Assembly (NCBI GenBank): GCA_900129675.1 | Contig: FSRD01000003.1 | Location: 1,240,001-1,304,000, forward strand | Length of the DNA stretch: 64,000 nt | Reading direction: 5' to 3' | From: Bradyrhizobium erythrophlei | Lineage (GTDB): Bacteria > Pseudomonadota > Alphaproteobacteria > Rhizobiales > Xanthobacteraceae | In this document: positions 1 to 8,513 of the stretch, one piece after another | How the letters are laid out: each line of letters opens with the position of its first letter | Position numbering within the stretch: the first letter of the stretch is position 1 | Notes under the pieces: model-generated | What the model saw: only the letters and a program-made list of their open reading frames with translations | The model's database searches: none | Told to the model about the DNA's origin: nothing | Translations under genes and position numbers: made by a program

Positions 1-321
1 GGGATAGTCGCCCTGCAGCAGGAAGAAGTCGTCCGATTCCGACTCTGGAGTGAAGCCGCCGACAGCGTTGTTCAGCCAATCGTCCGGTAATCCCAGTAGA
101 GTGGCGGCGTAGGCAGCGGCAGCTTTCATCGAGGCCTCCGCCTCGCCAGTCGAAAAGACCGCGTCAACGTCATCCGTCGCCGTTCGCCACGGAAACTGGA
201 GGAGAATCGCTGTCCCGCCGTAGACGGCGATTTCTCCGATGAGATTTCGGTCGCGAAGATAGGCGCCCATGACCTCGAAGGCCCGGACTATGGTCTCGGC
301 ATCCAGTTTGCTTAGCGACAT
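1..321 (-). CDS. Nucleotidyltransferase-like protein (AbiEii/DUF6036 type), partial
   Basis: The reverse strand is open from an ATG at 321 to the left edge of the window (107 codons), so the 3' end is missing. The N-terminal region contains VYGGTAILLQFPWRTATDD, a G-G-T-A glycine loop followed by a T-x-D-D/D-x-D acidic motif of the kind found in nucleotidyltransferase-fold proteins of AbiE-type toxins and DUF6036. From family knowledge it may transfer a nucleotide to an RNA or protein target. It lies divergently, 178 bp from the vapBC-like pair, which suggests a toxin/defence neighbourhood. The family assignment is inferred from one motif, and no antitoxin partner is visible. Confidence 0.55.
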   Translation of the reverse strand, partial: MSLSKLDAETIVRAFEVMGAYLRDRNLIGEIAVYGGTAILLQFPWRTATDDVDAVFSTGEAEASMKAAAAYAATLLGLPDDWLNNAVGGFTPESESDDFFLLQGDYP

Positions 322-498
322 GGTCCAATCATATCACGAGGAATTCCTGAACGTCCGGGCCGCCGTAAATTGGTTAATGGGGCTCGATGACCCAATCCCC
401 AGCTCCAGGTCGTCGCGCCCGTCACTTATTGAGCGCACTTGGCCTTGCCATTCGGTCCAGGCCCGACTATCTTACTTTTGTCTTACCGGAAAGGCGCC

Positions 499-780
499 AT
501 GTCCGCCAAACAGAAACTGACCACCACCGTCTCGACCAAGGGCCAGGTGATACTGCCCAAGGCGATCCGGGAACAGCGGCACTGGCCTGCGGGAACGGAA
601 CTCGTGGTGGAGGATACCCCGGAGGGCGTATTGCTGAAGGCAAAGCCCGCCTTTACGCCCACCCGGCCGAAAGACGTCTTCGGCTCCCTGTCATATAAGG
701 GGCCGGCAAAGTCGATCGCGGATATGGAGGCGGGGATCGCCGCCGAGGCGAAACGGCGGCATGCTCGCAATCGATACTAA
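499..780 (+). CDS. vapB: AbrB/MazE-type antitoxin (VapB-like)
   Basis: This 93-residue protein carries the swapped-hairpin AbrB signature TVSTKGQVILPKAIRE at about residues 8-23, followed by GTELVVEDTPEGVLLK. It should bind DNA upstream of its own operon and neutralise the PIN toxin encoded next. I chose the ATG at 499 because an AAGG-rich ribosome site lies just before it and because it starts the conserved domain; an upstream ATG at 439 would add 20 residues unlike the family. Its last 20 bases overlap the toxin gene, the usual coupling in vapBC operons. Confidence 0.9.
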   Translation: MSAKQKLTTTVSTKGQVILPKAIREQRHWPAGTELVVEDTPEGVLLKAKPAFTPTRPKDVFGSLSYKGPAKSIADMEAGIAAEAKRRHARNRY

Positions 781-1150
781 TCTCATCGTGCGCTATCTGG
801 TGGGCGACGATCCCGGGCAGGCTGCCCGGGCACGCAGGCTGATCGACAACAACGATGTCTTCGTCTGCACCACAGTGCTGCTAGAGACCGAGTGGGTGCT
901 GCGGAGCGTCTATGGGTTTTCCGCTGTCCAGTGTGCCAAGGCCCTCTCGGATTTCGCGGGGCTGCCGCGCGCGAAACTGGAAGATGCGACCGGCGCGGCA
1001 AAGGCGTTGGGCTGGATGCGGCAGGGCGTGGACTTTGCGGATGGCCTTCATCTGGCCAAGGCGGAAGGCTGTGAGGCCTTCATCAGCTTTGACCAGGATT
1101 TCGCCAATGCCGCCAACGCCCTCGGCGGCATCAAGGTGCGAGCGCCCTGA
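761..1150 (+). CDS. vapC: PIN-domain ribonuclease toxin (VapC-like)
   Basis: The 129-residue protein is a PIN domain: MLAIDTNLIVRYLVGDD gives the first acidic residue (Asp5), LLETEWVLR gives the conserved Glu near residue 45, and GVDFADGLHLA and FISFDQDF give the C-terminal acidic cluster. All expected metal-binding acidic positions are present, so it is probably active as an RNase. It overlaps the antitoxin gene in a different frame by 20 bp and is followed by a clear terminator, so the two form a closed bicistronic unit. Confidence 0.9.
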   Translation: MLAIDTNLIVRYLVGDDPGQAARARRLIDNNDVFVCTTVLLETEWVLRSVYGFSAVQCAKALSDFAGLPRAKLEDATGAAKALGWMRQGVDFADGLHLAKAEGCEAFISFDQDFANAANALGGIKVRAP

Positions 1151-1271
1151 TAGCCCGGCGCTGGCTGTCCGCCCCGACTCCGTCAGTCGGCATAATCAGG
1201 AGCACCCGGTTCTTCGATTCCCTACGCGGCACCACGGGTGCCGGGTAGGGGACGCCGCCATCACCCAAAGG

Positions 1272-1303
1272 AAAACCCCGCCGTCGCCGGCGGGGTTTTT
1301 TGT
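1272..1303 (+). terminator. Rho-independent terminator after vapBC
   Basis: A 12-bp stem (arms 1272-1283 and 1288-1299) with a 4-base loop has a GC-rich core and is followed by a run of T residues. The A-run on the left arm could let it work in both directions. It lies 120 bp downstream of the toxin stop codon. Confidence 0.85.
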
Positions 1304-2287
1304 GTCCTACAAAAGTAGAGGACGTTTTAGTAGGGGGCGTTTTATGCCCGTCGCCGCACCAGATAGTTTTAACGGCCGCGCTCCTAGGTTGTAATTCGCG
1401 CGACACTTAACTGGGGTGCATCGCGCGAATTAATGGGGTGATAGCAGCCCTTTTGGGGTGCGTTACAAGTTCGACCGGCTTGATCTCGCCGGCCACTTGT
1501 ACTTCCGCACGTATCGCACTTCATGGCAGGTGCCATTCCGCATCAGCCTGGAATTGCCGCACTCGCTGCACATCTCGCTTTAGCAGTAGTTCGCCCCGGC
1601 GAGCCGGGTTTGGTCTAAGTTACGCTTCGCGCTTCTCGGTCGGCGAAAACCGGTGCTCGGGCTCCGCGGTTTTCAGCGCGGTCGCGGCGTCGCCGTGGCC
1701 GAGGAGGGCGGTGGGGCCGGAGGAGGGTGATCGCGGTGAAGTTGCCAAGTCAGCGGTTCAAATCCAACGAAATGCCCGTCGCTCCCGACCGTGTATGCCC
1801 GATACGCAGCTCGCCGGTCTCGTCCAGAGTGACGCCGGACGGCGGATCCTGACTGGCGACGGCGAGGGCGCGCTCGCGGGCATGCGGGTCGGCGCGGTCC
1901 TGCATCCATCCGGATGCATCCACTGCTACGGCGTGATCTCTGGGTCGCTGTCAGGTTGATCAGGTGCACCGGTGGCGCGTAGCGGCCCCTCTTGCATGAC
2001 CTGCATTCTCGGTACGACCCGCTGACGGATGTGGGTACCCCTCCGGTGACCCCCCGCGACCTCGCCCTGCGGCCTTAGGAGCGCAGGATTCAGGCCCAAG
2101 CAAGCAACCCCATCCGCGCCGGGGCCTGTGCCGGCCTTGATGACTTGGATGTGCCGCTGCAGCAAACGACCGCATGACGGGTAGTGCAGGAATCCTCCAG
2201 AGAGCCCTGTGCAGTTATATCGCGAACGGAATGCAGATTTAGAGCGAACGCCACAAAGGGGGGCACAACAACCCCACACCCCCCCCC
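1304..2287. other. Gene-poor interval of about 1 kb, probably debris
   Basis: I find no intact gene here. Two short open stretches look vaguely coding: about 50 codons on the plus strand near 1437-1581 with no start, and about 60 codons on the minus strand near 1757-1949 that end at a stop and begin after another. Neither matches a family I recognise. A partly paired hairpin built on CAAGT/ACTTG and CCGGC/GCCGG lies near 1467-1500. The stretch separates the vapBC unit from the transposon end at 2288 and looks like eroded mobile DNA. Confidence 0.5.
1392..1432. repeat. 12-bp perfect inverted repeat, possible IS end
   Basis: The arms TAATTCGCGCGA (1392-1403) and its exact complement (1421-1432) are separated by 17 bases, and the left arm follows a TG. 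The arrangement resembles the repeated termini of IS21-type elements, but no transposase gene is attached. It could equally be an operator or a hairpin. Confidence 0.35.
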
Positions 2288-2418
2288 TGTCGTTTCGGGT
2301 TCGATCTGAGTCTGGACAGGAAAAATCTCAATATTTTTAAAGCAGTTTTCTGGTTCCATTCGAGTCCATTTTGGTTCCATCGGAGTCAGTCGCTGATCTT
2401 TCTGGCTTAATCGGAGTC
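2288..2418. repeat. Tn402/Tn7-like transposon terminus with four transposase-binding-like repeats
   Basis: The terminus starts TGTCGTTTCGG at 2288, like the TGTC-type ends of the Tn402/Tn5053 group. It is followed by four direct copies of a 15-mer close to GGTTCCATCGGAGTC at 2298-2312, 2352-2366, 2373-2387 and 2404-2418. Spacings are 54, 21 and 31 bp. Clustered direct repeats inside one end are typical of TnsB/TniA binding sites. The stop of tniQ lies 143 bp further in, so this is the tniQ-proximal end. I did not find the opposite end in the window. Confidence 0.65.
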
Positions 2419-2560
2419 TAACCGAGATGCCCAATCTCCTCCGCATGCGAATAGCTGTTAATCGAGGCTAGAAGGGGCGCACGTGCTGCAGACCAGGCCC
2501 TTGCGCGCTGGCAATTCCATAGCGGCTATCTCGAAGGAGTGGGCGTCGCTCCTTGCTCCC

Positions 2561-3448
2561 CTAGACGCGCGTTCTGCAAACAGGCCTCATGGAAGATTGG
2601 ATACGATTTTTGGCGGGCTCACCCCTTGCTGCACCGCAGAATTCCGAGGATAGAAACTCCACCATTGCGCGTTCCACGGCTCGGCGCCAGCTTACGGATA
2701 GCTGCTGGACGCTCTGAGGTAACCCCAAGAGAATTAGCGTGCCAGTGTGTAGCCCTCCATAGGGCGCTAACTCGCGAATTGCTCCCACAAACTCAGCGAA
2801 TTGCACCAATTTTGCTGGATCGCAATCTCTTACCGCCGGATACAACATCGAACGTGCTTCGATGCGCCTACGAGGTTTTAGGGAATACATAGAAGCCCAA
2901 AACCGGCTCACTTTAATTTCTTCATCGGTCCCCATGGCCATTGGGATTGACCTCAAATCTGTCCCGCAGGAAGCGCATTCCAGCAAACGGTGCATGCTCG
3001 ACCACCATAGTGGTTGGCCACAGGTACAGCGGCTGACCAAACGCTCCCCGGACGTGGGTTCACAGCTAATCACTCGAATCGACCACAAGGCGCGCAGAAA
3101 CGGTGTTTGGTCCTTTGCGAGGCGACCAGGAGCAATCCGGCGTTTACTACGCTCGACTGAAGACCACGGGATTGGCTGATCGAAGAACGTGGTTAGTGCG
3201 GGATCAGGGCCGGAGTGCATCATTTCACGAATGCTCGCTGCTCCGACGCCGGTCACACATTCCAACGCGAGAGCATGTTCATCTCGTGTCGCGAGTGCGG
3301 CAAACTCTCCGGCTTCTCGTCCCATGATCTGTAAACTAAACTCCGAAGTGGATATATCGTTGGCAGCGCACAACCGGGAGAGCCAGCTCAGTAGACTTTC
3401 GCCAGGGGCGGCAGCGAATGTAGTAGCGAGGCGGACAAAGCTGACCAT
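2561..3448 (-). CDS. tniQ: TniQ/TnsD-family transposition target protein
   Basis: The 295-residue protein starts with the TniQ hallmark PGESLLSWLSRLCAANDIS (about residues 15-33) and has a central zinc-finger-like block with Cys at VSRCTCGQPLW and LLECASCGTDLR. In Tn402/Tn5053 and Tn7 relatives this protein links target recognition to the TniB/TnsC ATPase. It follows tniB by a few bases and the same order is found in functional elements. It is shorter than the roughly 400 residues I expect, and its last 30 residues are unlike the family, so the C-terminus may be missing. Base composition is visibly less GC-rich than the flanking catabolic genes. Confidence 0.75.
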   Translation of the reverse strand: MVSFVRLATTFAAAPGESLLSWLSRLCAANDISTSEFSLQIMGREAGEFAALATRDEHALALECVTGVGAASIREMMHSGPDPALTTFFDQPIPWSSVERSKRRIAPGRLAKDQTPFLRALWSIRVISCEPTSGERLVSRCTCGQPLWWSSMHRLLECASCGTDLRSIPMAMGTDEEIKVSRFWASMYSLKPRRRIEARSMLYPAVRDCDPAKLVQFAEFVGAIRELAPYGGLHTGTLILLGLPQSVQQLSVSWRRAVERAMVEFLSSEFCGAARGEPAKNRIQSSMRPVCRTRV

Positions 3449-3452
3449 GCTT

Positions 3453-4424
3453 CTATCGCCAAATCATGGCGCCTCTGCCCTTCGGGGCGGTAGGCAACTG
3501 AAGCTCCTCCTTTTGCTTTTTCTGCTCTAGCCCCTTGCGCGCGTCCTGAATATCTCCGAGCGTTGGTGCGTCAAAGCGCTTGAACGGATTGAACTTGAGG
3601 GGGGAGTGCCGCGCAATCAGCAGGCGCCACGCCTCGGCAAAGTCTTCGCGCTTAACGGAGTATCTGGAATTTTGCCTCTTTTCAGCGCGCAACCTCACAA
3701 TAGTTATGAGCGTCTCCAGAACCAACGCAATTATATCACCATGAGAACCCCAGGATGCGGCCCAGAACCTCTTGGCAAAATCGTCTGTGCCTAGTTTCAT
3801 GTTAATGCCGATTTGAGCGAGGAGGGGAGACAGGTCTCCCTCCAGAACCAACAAGAAATCGCGGATTCGTCCGAGGTCCGCTCCCTTCGCATACGGAAGC
3901 GGAGAAAGCTCCGCGACTTCCATGATCTGCCCGACCATCTCCATGAGCTGCTCTGCCACGGCCGAAGTACCGTTTCGGCCTGACAAAATGACTGGCACTG
4001 CACCCGACGCAACAATTGCTCCCAAGATTTCGAGAGGCTCTGGAATTCCATCTTTCAACAACAGATGAGCATTGTCGACGGCGAGCAGCACGGGCCCGCG
4101 CTTCTCTATTTGCTTGCAGATGTACTGACCGAGCCTGGGAAGATTACCGAGTCCGATGAGCGGAACTTGCAATTCACGACACAAAAGTAGTCCCAGTGCG
4201 CGTCCGTCAGTTCCGGACGTGCATTCCGTTCGACAGGTCCATCCTTCAACTCGCGGTACATAAAGGCTTCGAATATTTCCACTGATGATATCCAATACCC
4301 TAGTCTTGCCTAACGAGCGCTCCGCTTCGATTACAAGAACTTGCGCCGGCTTTAGCGGGCTTCGACAGACAAGAGCGTGAGCGCGTTCATACCAAGGAGC
4401 GGAAGCAGGGAAGGTTTGGTGTGG
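3453..4424 (-). pseudogene. tniB: TniB/TnsC-like AAA ATPase, no start codon visible
   Basis: An open frame runs from a stop at 4425-4427 to 3453. An in-frame ATG exists at 4295, but the ATP-binding loop EAERSLGKTRVLDI lies upstream of it, so the domain really begins further 5' where no ATG, GTG or TTG is in frame. The Walker A has Ala in place of the first Gly, and the Walker B is LLAVDNAHLL rather than the usual D-E-A-H. TniB/TnsC proteins bind ATP and activate the DDE transposase. The 5' part overlaps a transposase fragment on the other strand, so the gene was probably beheaded by the rearrangement described for 4377-5694. Confidence 0.6.
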
Positions 4425-5039
4425 TTAGATGTCTGGTACAATGGGCCCGCAATAAGAAAAATCAGGTCTGATTATCACGCCCATTCCCGCGGCAATCCCG
4501 AGGTGGAAATGCGTATGCATCCTGATGACATCACTGACGTCATCGTCCACGATCCACATCCGCAAACCGGGGGATGGCGGACATACCCCGAGATCGAGTG
4601 TCTCTACAGGGGGTACGCTCCTGGCAAGTCGATGGATGTTCACCAAATTATCCATAACGCCGCAAAGAAGGCGAAAAAGAAACGTGGGAAAGTTACCGAG
4701 CAGATCCTAATAGATACCTACGAGGCAGTTACTCGCCGCGCAGTCGAGAAAGTTATGAAGCGCCGAGCAACCGCAAAAACGGTCGGCAGCGTCGCTCGGC
4801 TGGGCCAATTAATGACGTCCGGAGGTGCCACTCCGTTTCCGGGGCAGCAAGAACCCGAGCTTTCTCCGCAGGACACCACGCGCCCCGACGCAGAGTGCCC
4901 TATTGACGTCCCGTCAGATCCAACTGCCGCGCGCACACGGCTGATGTCTTCCCGGCCCAATGTTGCGTCGTCACCTATGAAACCGTTCCGCGATACCATC
5001 TCAACCAACGATTCCAGCGTTAATGACGATGAGTACTGA
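4377..5039 (+). pseudogene. C-terminal part of TniA/TnsB transposase, forward orientation
   Basis: The 220-residue frame starts at a GTG. From about residue 14 it resembles the Mu/TnsB C-terminal beta-barrel: LVWLDVWYNGPAIRKI, then MHPDDITDVIVHDP and WRTYPEIECLYRGYAPGKS. A lysine-rich helix (KKAKKKRGKVTEQ) and a low-complexity tail ending in acidic residues follow, as in TnsB proteins that contact TnsC. The catalytic DDE core is absent. The first dozen residues are antisense to tniB. The piece faces tail to tail with the core fragment at 5020-5694. Confidence 0.6.
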
Positions 5040-5694
5040 TAGCATTGAGTCCATTGAAACGCAGTTGCGCGATACCATCAAACGGATCCATATCGATGTG
5101 CCAGACCAATGCACTGCGGTTGGCGACACGAAGCTCTCGGTCGAGCTCTTCCTCGGAACTCGCCGTATCGGGCGACCAGCCCGGATTTGCGGTCTGATAG
5201 TTCAACCAAGCTGCGCGAGGTGAATGCGTGCGTGTCCGTGCGGCATGATTTGCGTACCGATCGCAGACCCAGCGAATGAATCGACGATCGAGCTCATCGG
5301 TAGCCAACATTTCGGCGGGACGCGCGCGCTGCTCCGGCCGAACTGAGACGCTGTGGCCGACTGCCCCGGGTAATTTCGAAATAAAATCGGTCTCCACGAC
5401 GCCGACGAACCGCTCAATGTGCGGTCGTTTTTTCGGATTGCCGGGCTCATCAAAGATAAATTCAATGCCTAAATTGCCGCCGGCCCTTATAACGTCACGG
5501 GCCTTGTTTGCCTTGGCACGGTCAAGCTTTATCAGTTTCGGAAGGCCATTCGCCAGCCATTCTCCTCGCACACCAAGATGGCTATAGCTTGGCTTATACC
5601 TGCACATGTGGGCGAAGGCGCGCAAGTTACCTTCGGCGCTCGGGTCCCCCACAGACCAAGCATAACCAACAGGCCAACTGGTGGTGACGTCTAT
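5020..5694 (-). pseudogene. Catalytic core fragment of TniA/TnsB DDE transposase
   Basis: The reverse frame is open between a stop at 5695-5697 and the stop at 5020. It contains all three DDE residues in context: the first Asp in IDVTTSWPVGYAWSVG at the very start, the second in LPKLIKLDRAKANK and the Glu in KRPHIERFVGV. It then continues as far as the start of the C-terminal barrel (IAQLRFNGLNAIS). The N-terminal DNA-binding domains and the C-terminal half are missing. The break at 5695 lies only 17 bp from the stop of the MFS gene, so that gene cluster has probably replaced the rest of the transposon. Confidence 0.65.
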
Positions 5695-5713
5695 TCACAG
5701 CATCGTTGTCTGG

Positions 5714-7030
5714 TCACCGGTCTTGCAGCACCCGCGGAGCGAAGAAGCTGCCTACCGCAGCGAGCAGCAGGAACGTGGCCATGAGCACAAGCGCCAGGGT
5801 CGCGCCACCGAGCTTGTCCATCGAGAAGCCGTACACAAACGGCCCGATGAACCCGCCGAAGTTCCCGATGGAATTGACCAGCGCCAGCAGAACAGCCGTC
5901 ATCACTCCGGAGGTGAATAGGTGGGTCTGAAGCTTGTAGAAAAGTGGGGTGGCAGCCTGTGCGCCACAAATCCCGACTGTGAGACCAGCGATCATGACTA
6001 CCGGATTGTTCGCGATCGCAGCGACGAGCAGTCCTGCAGCACCCGCAGCTTGCAGTGCGCTGATCCAATGGTTAGGACGATCGGAGCTGCGCGCCAACCA
6101 CCCGACCAAGAGGATCGCGACCAGCGCGAATGCCCACGGAACAGCCGAGAGGACCCCCGACATCACCGCATTCGTCTTGAAACTAGTGCTGATAATCTGC
6201 GGAAGAAAAAAGGTTATAGCCCAGAATCCCGTCAGCTGCGCAAGGTAGATGAGTGCGAGGTACCACGCTCGCCCGCTCCGAAGCACCTTGCCTGCGCGCT
6301 GCAGTTCGGTCAGCTTCCCATACGGATCGACACCGGCGGCCCTCTGTTCAGACGCAATCCGCTCGGATAAGTAGTCCGCATCCTGAGCGGAGAGCCAGCG
6401 CGCGTCCCGAGGAGTGTTGGGAAGCGTGAGGAACACGAACACGCCGACGAGAACCGTGATCACGCCTTCCACCAGAAACACCCAACGCCATCCTTGGGAT
6501 CCGGTCAGGCTTTCGAAGAGCCCGAGCAAACCAGAGGTGATTAGTGCCCCCAGCATGATTCCGATTGGAAACGAGATCTGGAAAAACGACAGCGGACGGA
6601 CCTGCTGACTCCGAGGGAACCACATCGTGAGAAACACCAGGAGTCCCGGGCTAAGACCGGCCTCTGCCACGCCCAGCAGGAAGCGGAGAATGCCGAAGTG
6701 CAGCTCGTTCTGGGCGAAGGACATTAATGCCGTAATCAGCCCCCAAGAGACCATGATTCTTCCCAGCCAAGCTCGGCTGCCGTACTTCACGAGCGCGATG
6801 TTACTTGGGACCTCAAAGAACGCGTACCCCCAAAAGAACAACCCTGTCGCAAACCCGAAGGCCGTCGCTGTCATGCCAAGCGATGCATCGATAGGTTTAG
6901 CGAGCACCGAGAGGTTCGCCCGATCGATGTACGACATCAATATCATCACGATCACGAACGGCATCAGGCGCCTGAGCGCGGTTTTGAGGATTTGTTGCTC
7001 GCGGTGACTATCAATCAGCTGCGCCGTCAT
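5714..7030 (-). CDS. MFS permease, anion:cation symporter family
   Basis: The 438-residue protein has twelve hydrophobic segments and the ACS-family signatures: MSYIDRANLSVLAK in helix 1, FFWGYAFFEVPSNIALVKYG in helices 2-3, and RFLLGVAEAGLSPG. ACS permeases import carboxylated compounds such as phthalate, tartrate or hexuronates with protons. An AAGGAAGG ribosome site precedes the ATG at 7030. It is the last gene of a minus-strand group with the NIPSNAP and duplicated-domain genes, so it probably imports their substrate. The substrate cannot be told from sequence. Confidence 0.85.
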   Translation of the reverse strand: MTAQLIDSHREQQILKTALRRLMPFVIVMILMSYIDRANLSVLAKPIDASLGMTATAFGFATGLFFWGYAFFEVPSNIALVKYGSRAWLGRIMVSWGLITALMSFAQNELHFGILRFLLGVAEAGLSPGLLVFLTMWFPRSQQVRPLSFFQISFPIGIMLGALITSGLLGLFESLTGSQGWRWVFLVEGVITVLVGVFVFLTLPNTPRDARWLSAQDADYLSERIASEQRAAGVDPYGKLTELQRAGKVLRSGRAWYLALIYLAQLTGFWAITFFLPQIISTSFKTNAVMSGVLSAVPWAFALVAILLVGWLARSSDRPNHWISALQAAGAAGLLVAAIANNPVVMIAGLTVGICGAQAATPLFYKLQTHLFTSGVMTAVLLALVNSIGNFGGFIGPFVYGFSMDKLGGATLALVLMATFLLLAAVGSFFAPRVLQDR

Positions 7031-7063
7031 TGTCCGACCTTCCTTTTCAACGGGAGGAGCCTG

Positions 7064-7183
7064 CTAGCGCAGCTCCAGTGTGATGCCTACGATGTCCTGG
7101 TCTTCGAGGTTGGCCACGATGTTGGCCGGGTCCGCGTAGTCAGCCAGGCCAAGAGCCTCAGCGAGGCGTACCTCGCGGATTAG
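7064..7183 (-). pseudogene. Short C-terminal gene fragment of unknown family
   Basis: Forty codons on the minus strand read as a plausible protein tail (LAEALGLADYADPANI, then DQDIVGITLELR and a stop at 7064-7066). No start codon precedes it before a stop near 7250. It sits in the gap between the NIPSNAP gene and the MFS gene. It may be the end of a lost gene of this operon or chance coding; I do not recognise it. Confidence 0.2.
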
Positions 7184-7325
7184 GGGGGAGTGGTGCTGCC
7201 CCTGCTCTCTTGCGGCGCATGGCCGTGGCGGAGAGAGGGCCAACCAGAATGGTCACTGCGCACGGCAGGCGTTGCTCGACTTGCGGGAGCGTCTCGCCGG
7301 CTGGCTGAGGACGGACATCAGCCGG

Positions 7326-7640
7326 TCAACGGATCGGCGAGAAATCCGTCGGCAAGAGAAGCCGATTTTCCATTCTGACGATGAGTGGCGTGCAAACTTC
7401 CAGATAGGTCTGCCACTCCGGATCTTGCGCCAACAAGGCCCTGCGTTCGGCGCGATCGTTCAAGGACTCATAGCACCAGAGATGAACGAGCGTACTGAGT
7501 TCACCGACCTCGGTCGTGAAGTAGCCTAGTAATTTTCCCAGAATCCTTTTTTGAAGATCGAGCGGTCCGCTCGTGTAGATCTTGAGATAGGCCCCCAGCT
7601 GGCCCGGGATGATCGAATAGATGCGTTCCTCGACGATCAT
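7326..7640 (-). CDS. NIPSNAP-family protein
   Basis: The 104-residue protein begins MIVEERIYSIIPGQLGAYLKIY and contains GELSTLVHLWCYESLNDRAERRALL, the typical ferredoxin-like NIPSNAP pattern (E-x-R-x-Y near the start, then H-x-W-x-Y and D-R-x-x-R-R). Family members form small alpha/beta barrel dimers, often beside catabolic genes for terpenoids or aromatics; the biochemical role is unknown. It ends with a stop at 7326 and lies 12 bp downstream of the duplicated-domain gene, so the two are probably cotranscribed. Confidence 0.8.
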   Translation of the reverse strand: MIVEERIYSIIPGQLGAYLKIYTSGPLDLQKRILGKLLGYFTTEVGELSTLVHLWCYESLNDRAERRALLAQDPEWQTYLEVCTPLIVRMENRLLLPTDFSPIR

Positions 7641-7652
7641 GTACGCCCCCTT

Positions 7653-8513
7653 CTACCTGTCAACGAGCAAGCGTGCGGCATCCACGGCGCTCTGTCCCAC
7701 GAAAACCCCCTTCGCCAGCGCCAGATCATTGGCCGCGCTGATCACCCCGTCATAATAGGTGCTGTGACCGTCACCCATGCGTGCTGTGAGCGCGCTGACG
7801 GATGCCCCGGCAATACCGGCCGCGTTCGCCAGCGGAAGCGCCGTAATGCCGGAGTCGTTCTTTCCGATTCCGCCGTCCGAGCAGATAAATCCCCAGACAC
7901 CGGAATCGATGATGTAATCGACGACACTGCGGCCGGTGTGGCCCGCGGTGCAGAGGACGGCGCGGCCACGATCCTCATCGCGCGCAAACGCGATCGAGTC
8001 CGTGCAGACGATCGAGCGCCCCGCATCGTTCGTATAGACGATCTCGCGGTTTTCCTTGCTCGCGAAGCGATCGATGGAGGGGAGCTGCGTCAGGCCCTTG
8101 AGTTTGGCCGCAGCCGCATTGGCCGGGAGACCGGGCCTCAATCCATATTCGTAAGCCAGTTCGTTGACACGACTGACGATTCCTTCTTCATAAAGGTCAA
8201 ACCCGTTCCCCATCTCGGCGGTCATGACATCGACCGCCGCCGCCGGAATGCCAAGGGCCTCGTAAAAGGCGAGCCCGGCGATTCCGGCGCCATCCTTGCC
8301 GATGGCACAGTCGAGCCCGACGACTCCGCGCGGTTTCGAGCGGGCTACCATCCGGGCGCACAAGACGCCGCTATAGGAGGCCGCGACCACAACGTCGCGC
8401 TCCGCGCTGGCATCGCCGTAGAAACCGGGCACAAAGGTCGCTGAGTCGAACGTGATGATCCGCCCCTGTTCGTCATCCTCGACGATTCGGATCGCACCCT
8501 GCTGCGCTGCCAT
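7653..8513 (-). CDS. Unknown protein with two homologous halves
   Basis: This 286-residue protein is not one I recognise. It shows an internal duplication. Residues from about 41 read VVVAASYSGVLCARMV, GVVGLDCAIGKDGAGI and AAAVDVMTAEMGNG. The second half repeats the pattern as AVLCTAGHTGRSVVDYI, GFICSDGGIGKNDSGI and GASVSALTARMGDG. Shared elements are a GxxGxD/SDGGIGKN loop and a T-A-x-M-G-x-G motif about 25 residues later. The ATG at 8513 is preceded by AGGGAGG at good spacing; a further upstream start would add seven residues without a ribosome site. It is the first gene of the minus-strand unit facing the cupin gene. Confidence 0.65.
   Translation of the reverse strand: MAAQQGAIRIVEDDEQGRIITFDSATFVPGFYGDASAERDVVVAASYSGVLCARMVARSKPRGVVGLDCAIGKDGAGIAGLAFYEALGIPAAAVDVMTAEMGNGFDLYEEGIVSRVNELAYEYGLRPGLPANAAAAKLKGLTQLPSIDRFASKENREIVYTNDAGRSIVCTDSIAFARDEDRGRAVLCTAGHTGRSVVDYIIDSGVWGFICSDGGIGKNDSGITALPLANAAGIAGASVSALTARMGDGHSTYYDGVISAANDLALAKGVFVGQSAVDAARLLVDR

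Noticed and set aside
1211..1245. A tRNA 3'-end-like stretch ending in CACCA
   Set aside because: It has a TTCGATTCC-like T-loop and a terminal CCA, but no matching 5' acceptor, D-arm or anticodon arm could be placed upstream.
5023..5223. A forward frame opposite the transposase core
   Set aside because: The minus-strand reading has all DDE motifs, while the forward reading has none; only the 4377-5039 frame is supported on the plus strand.
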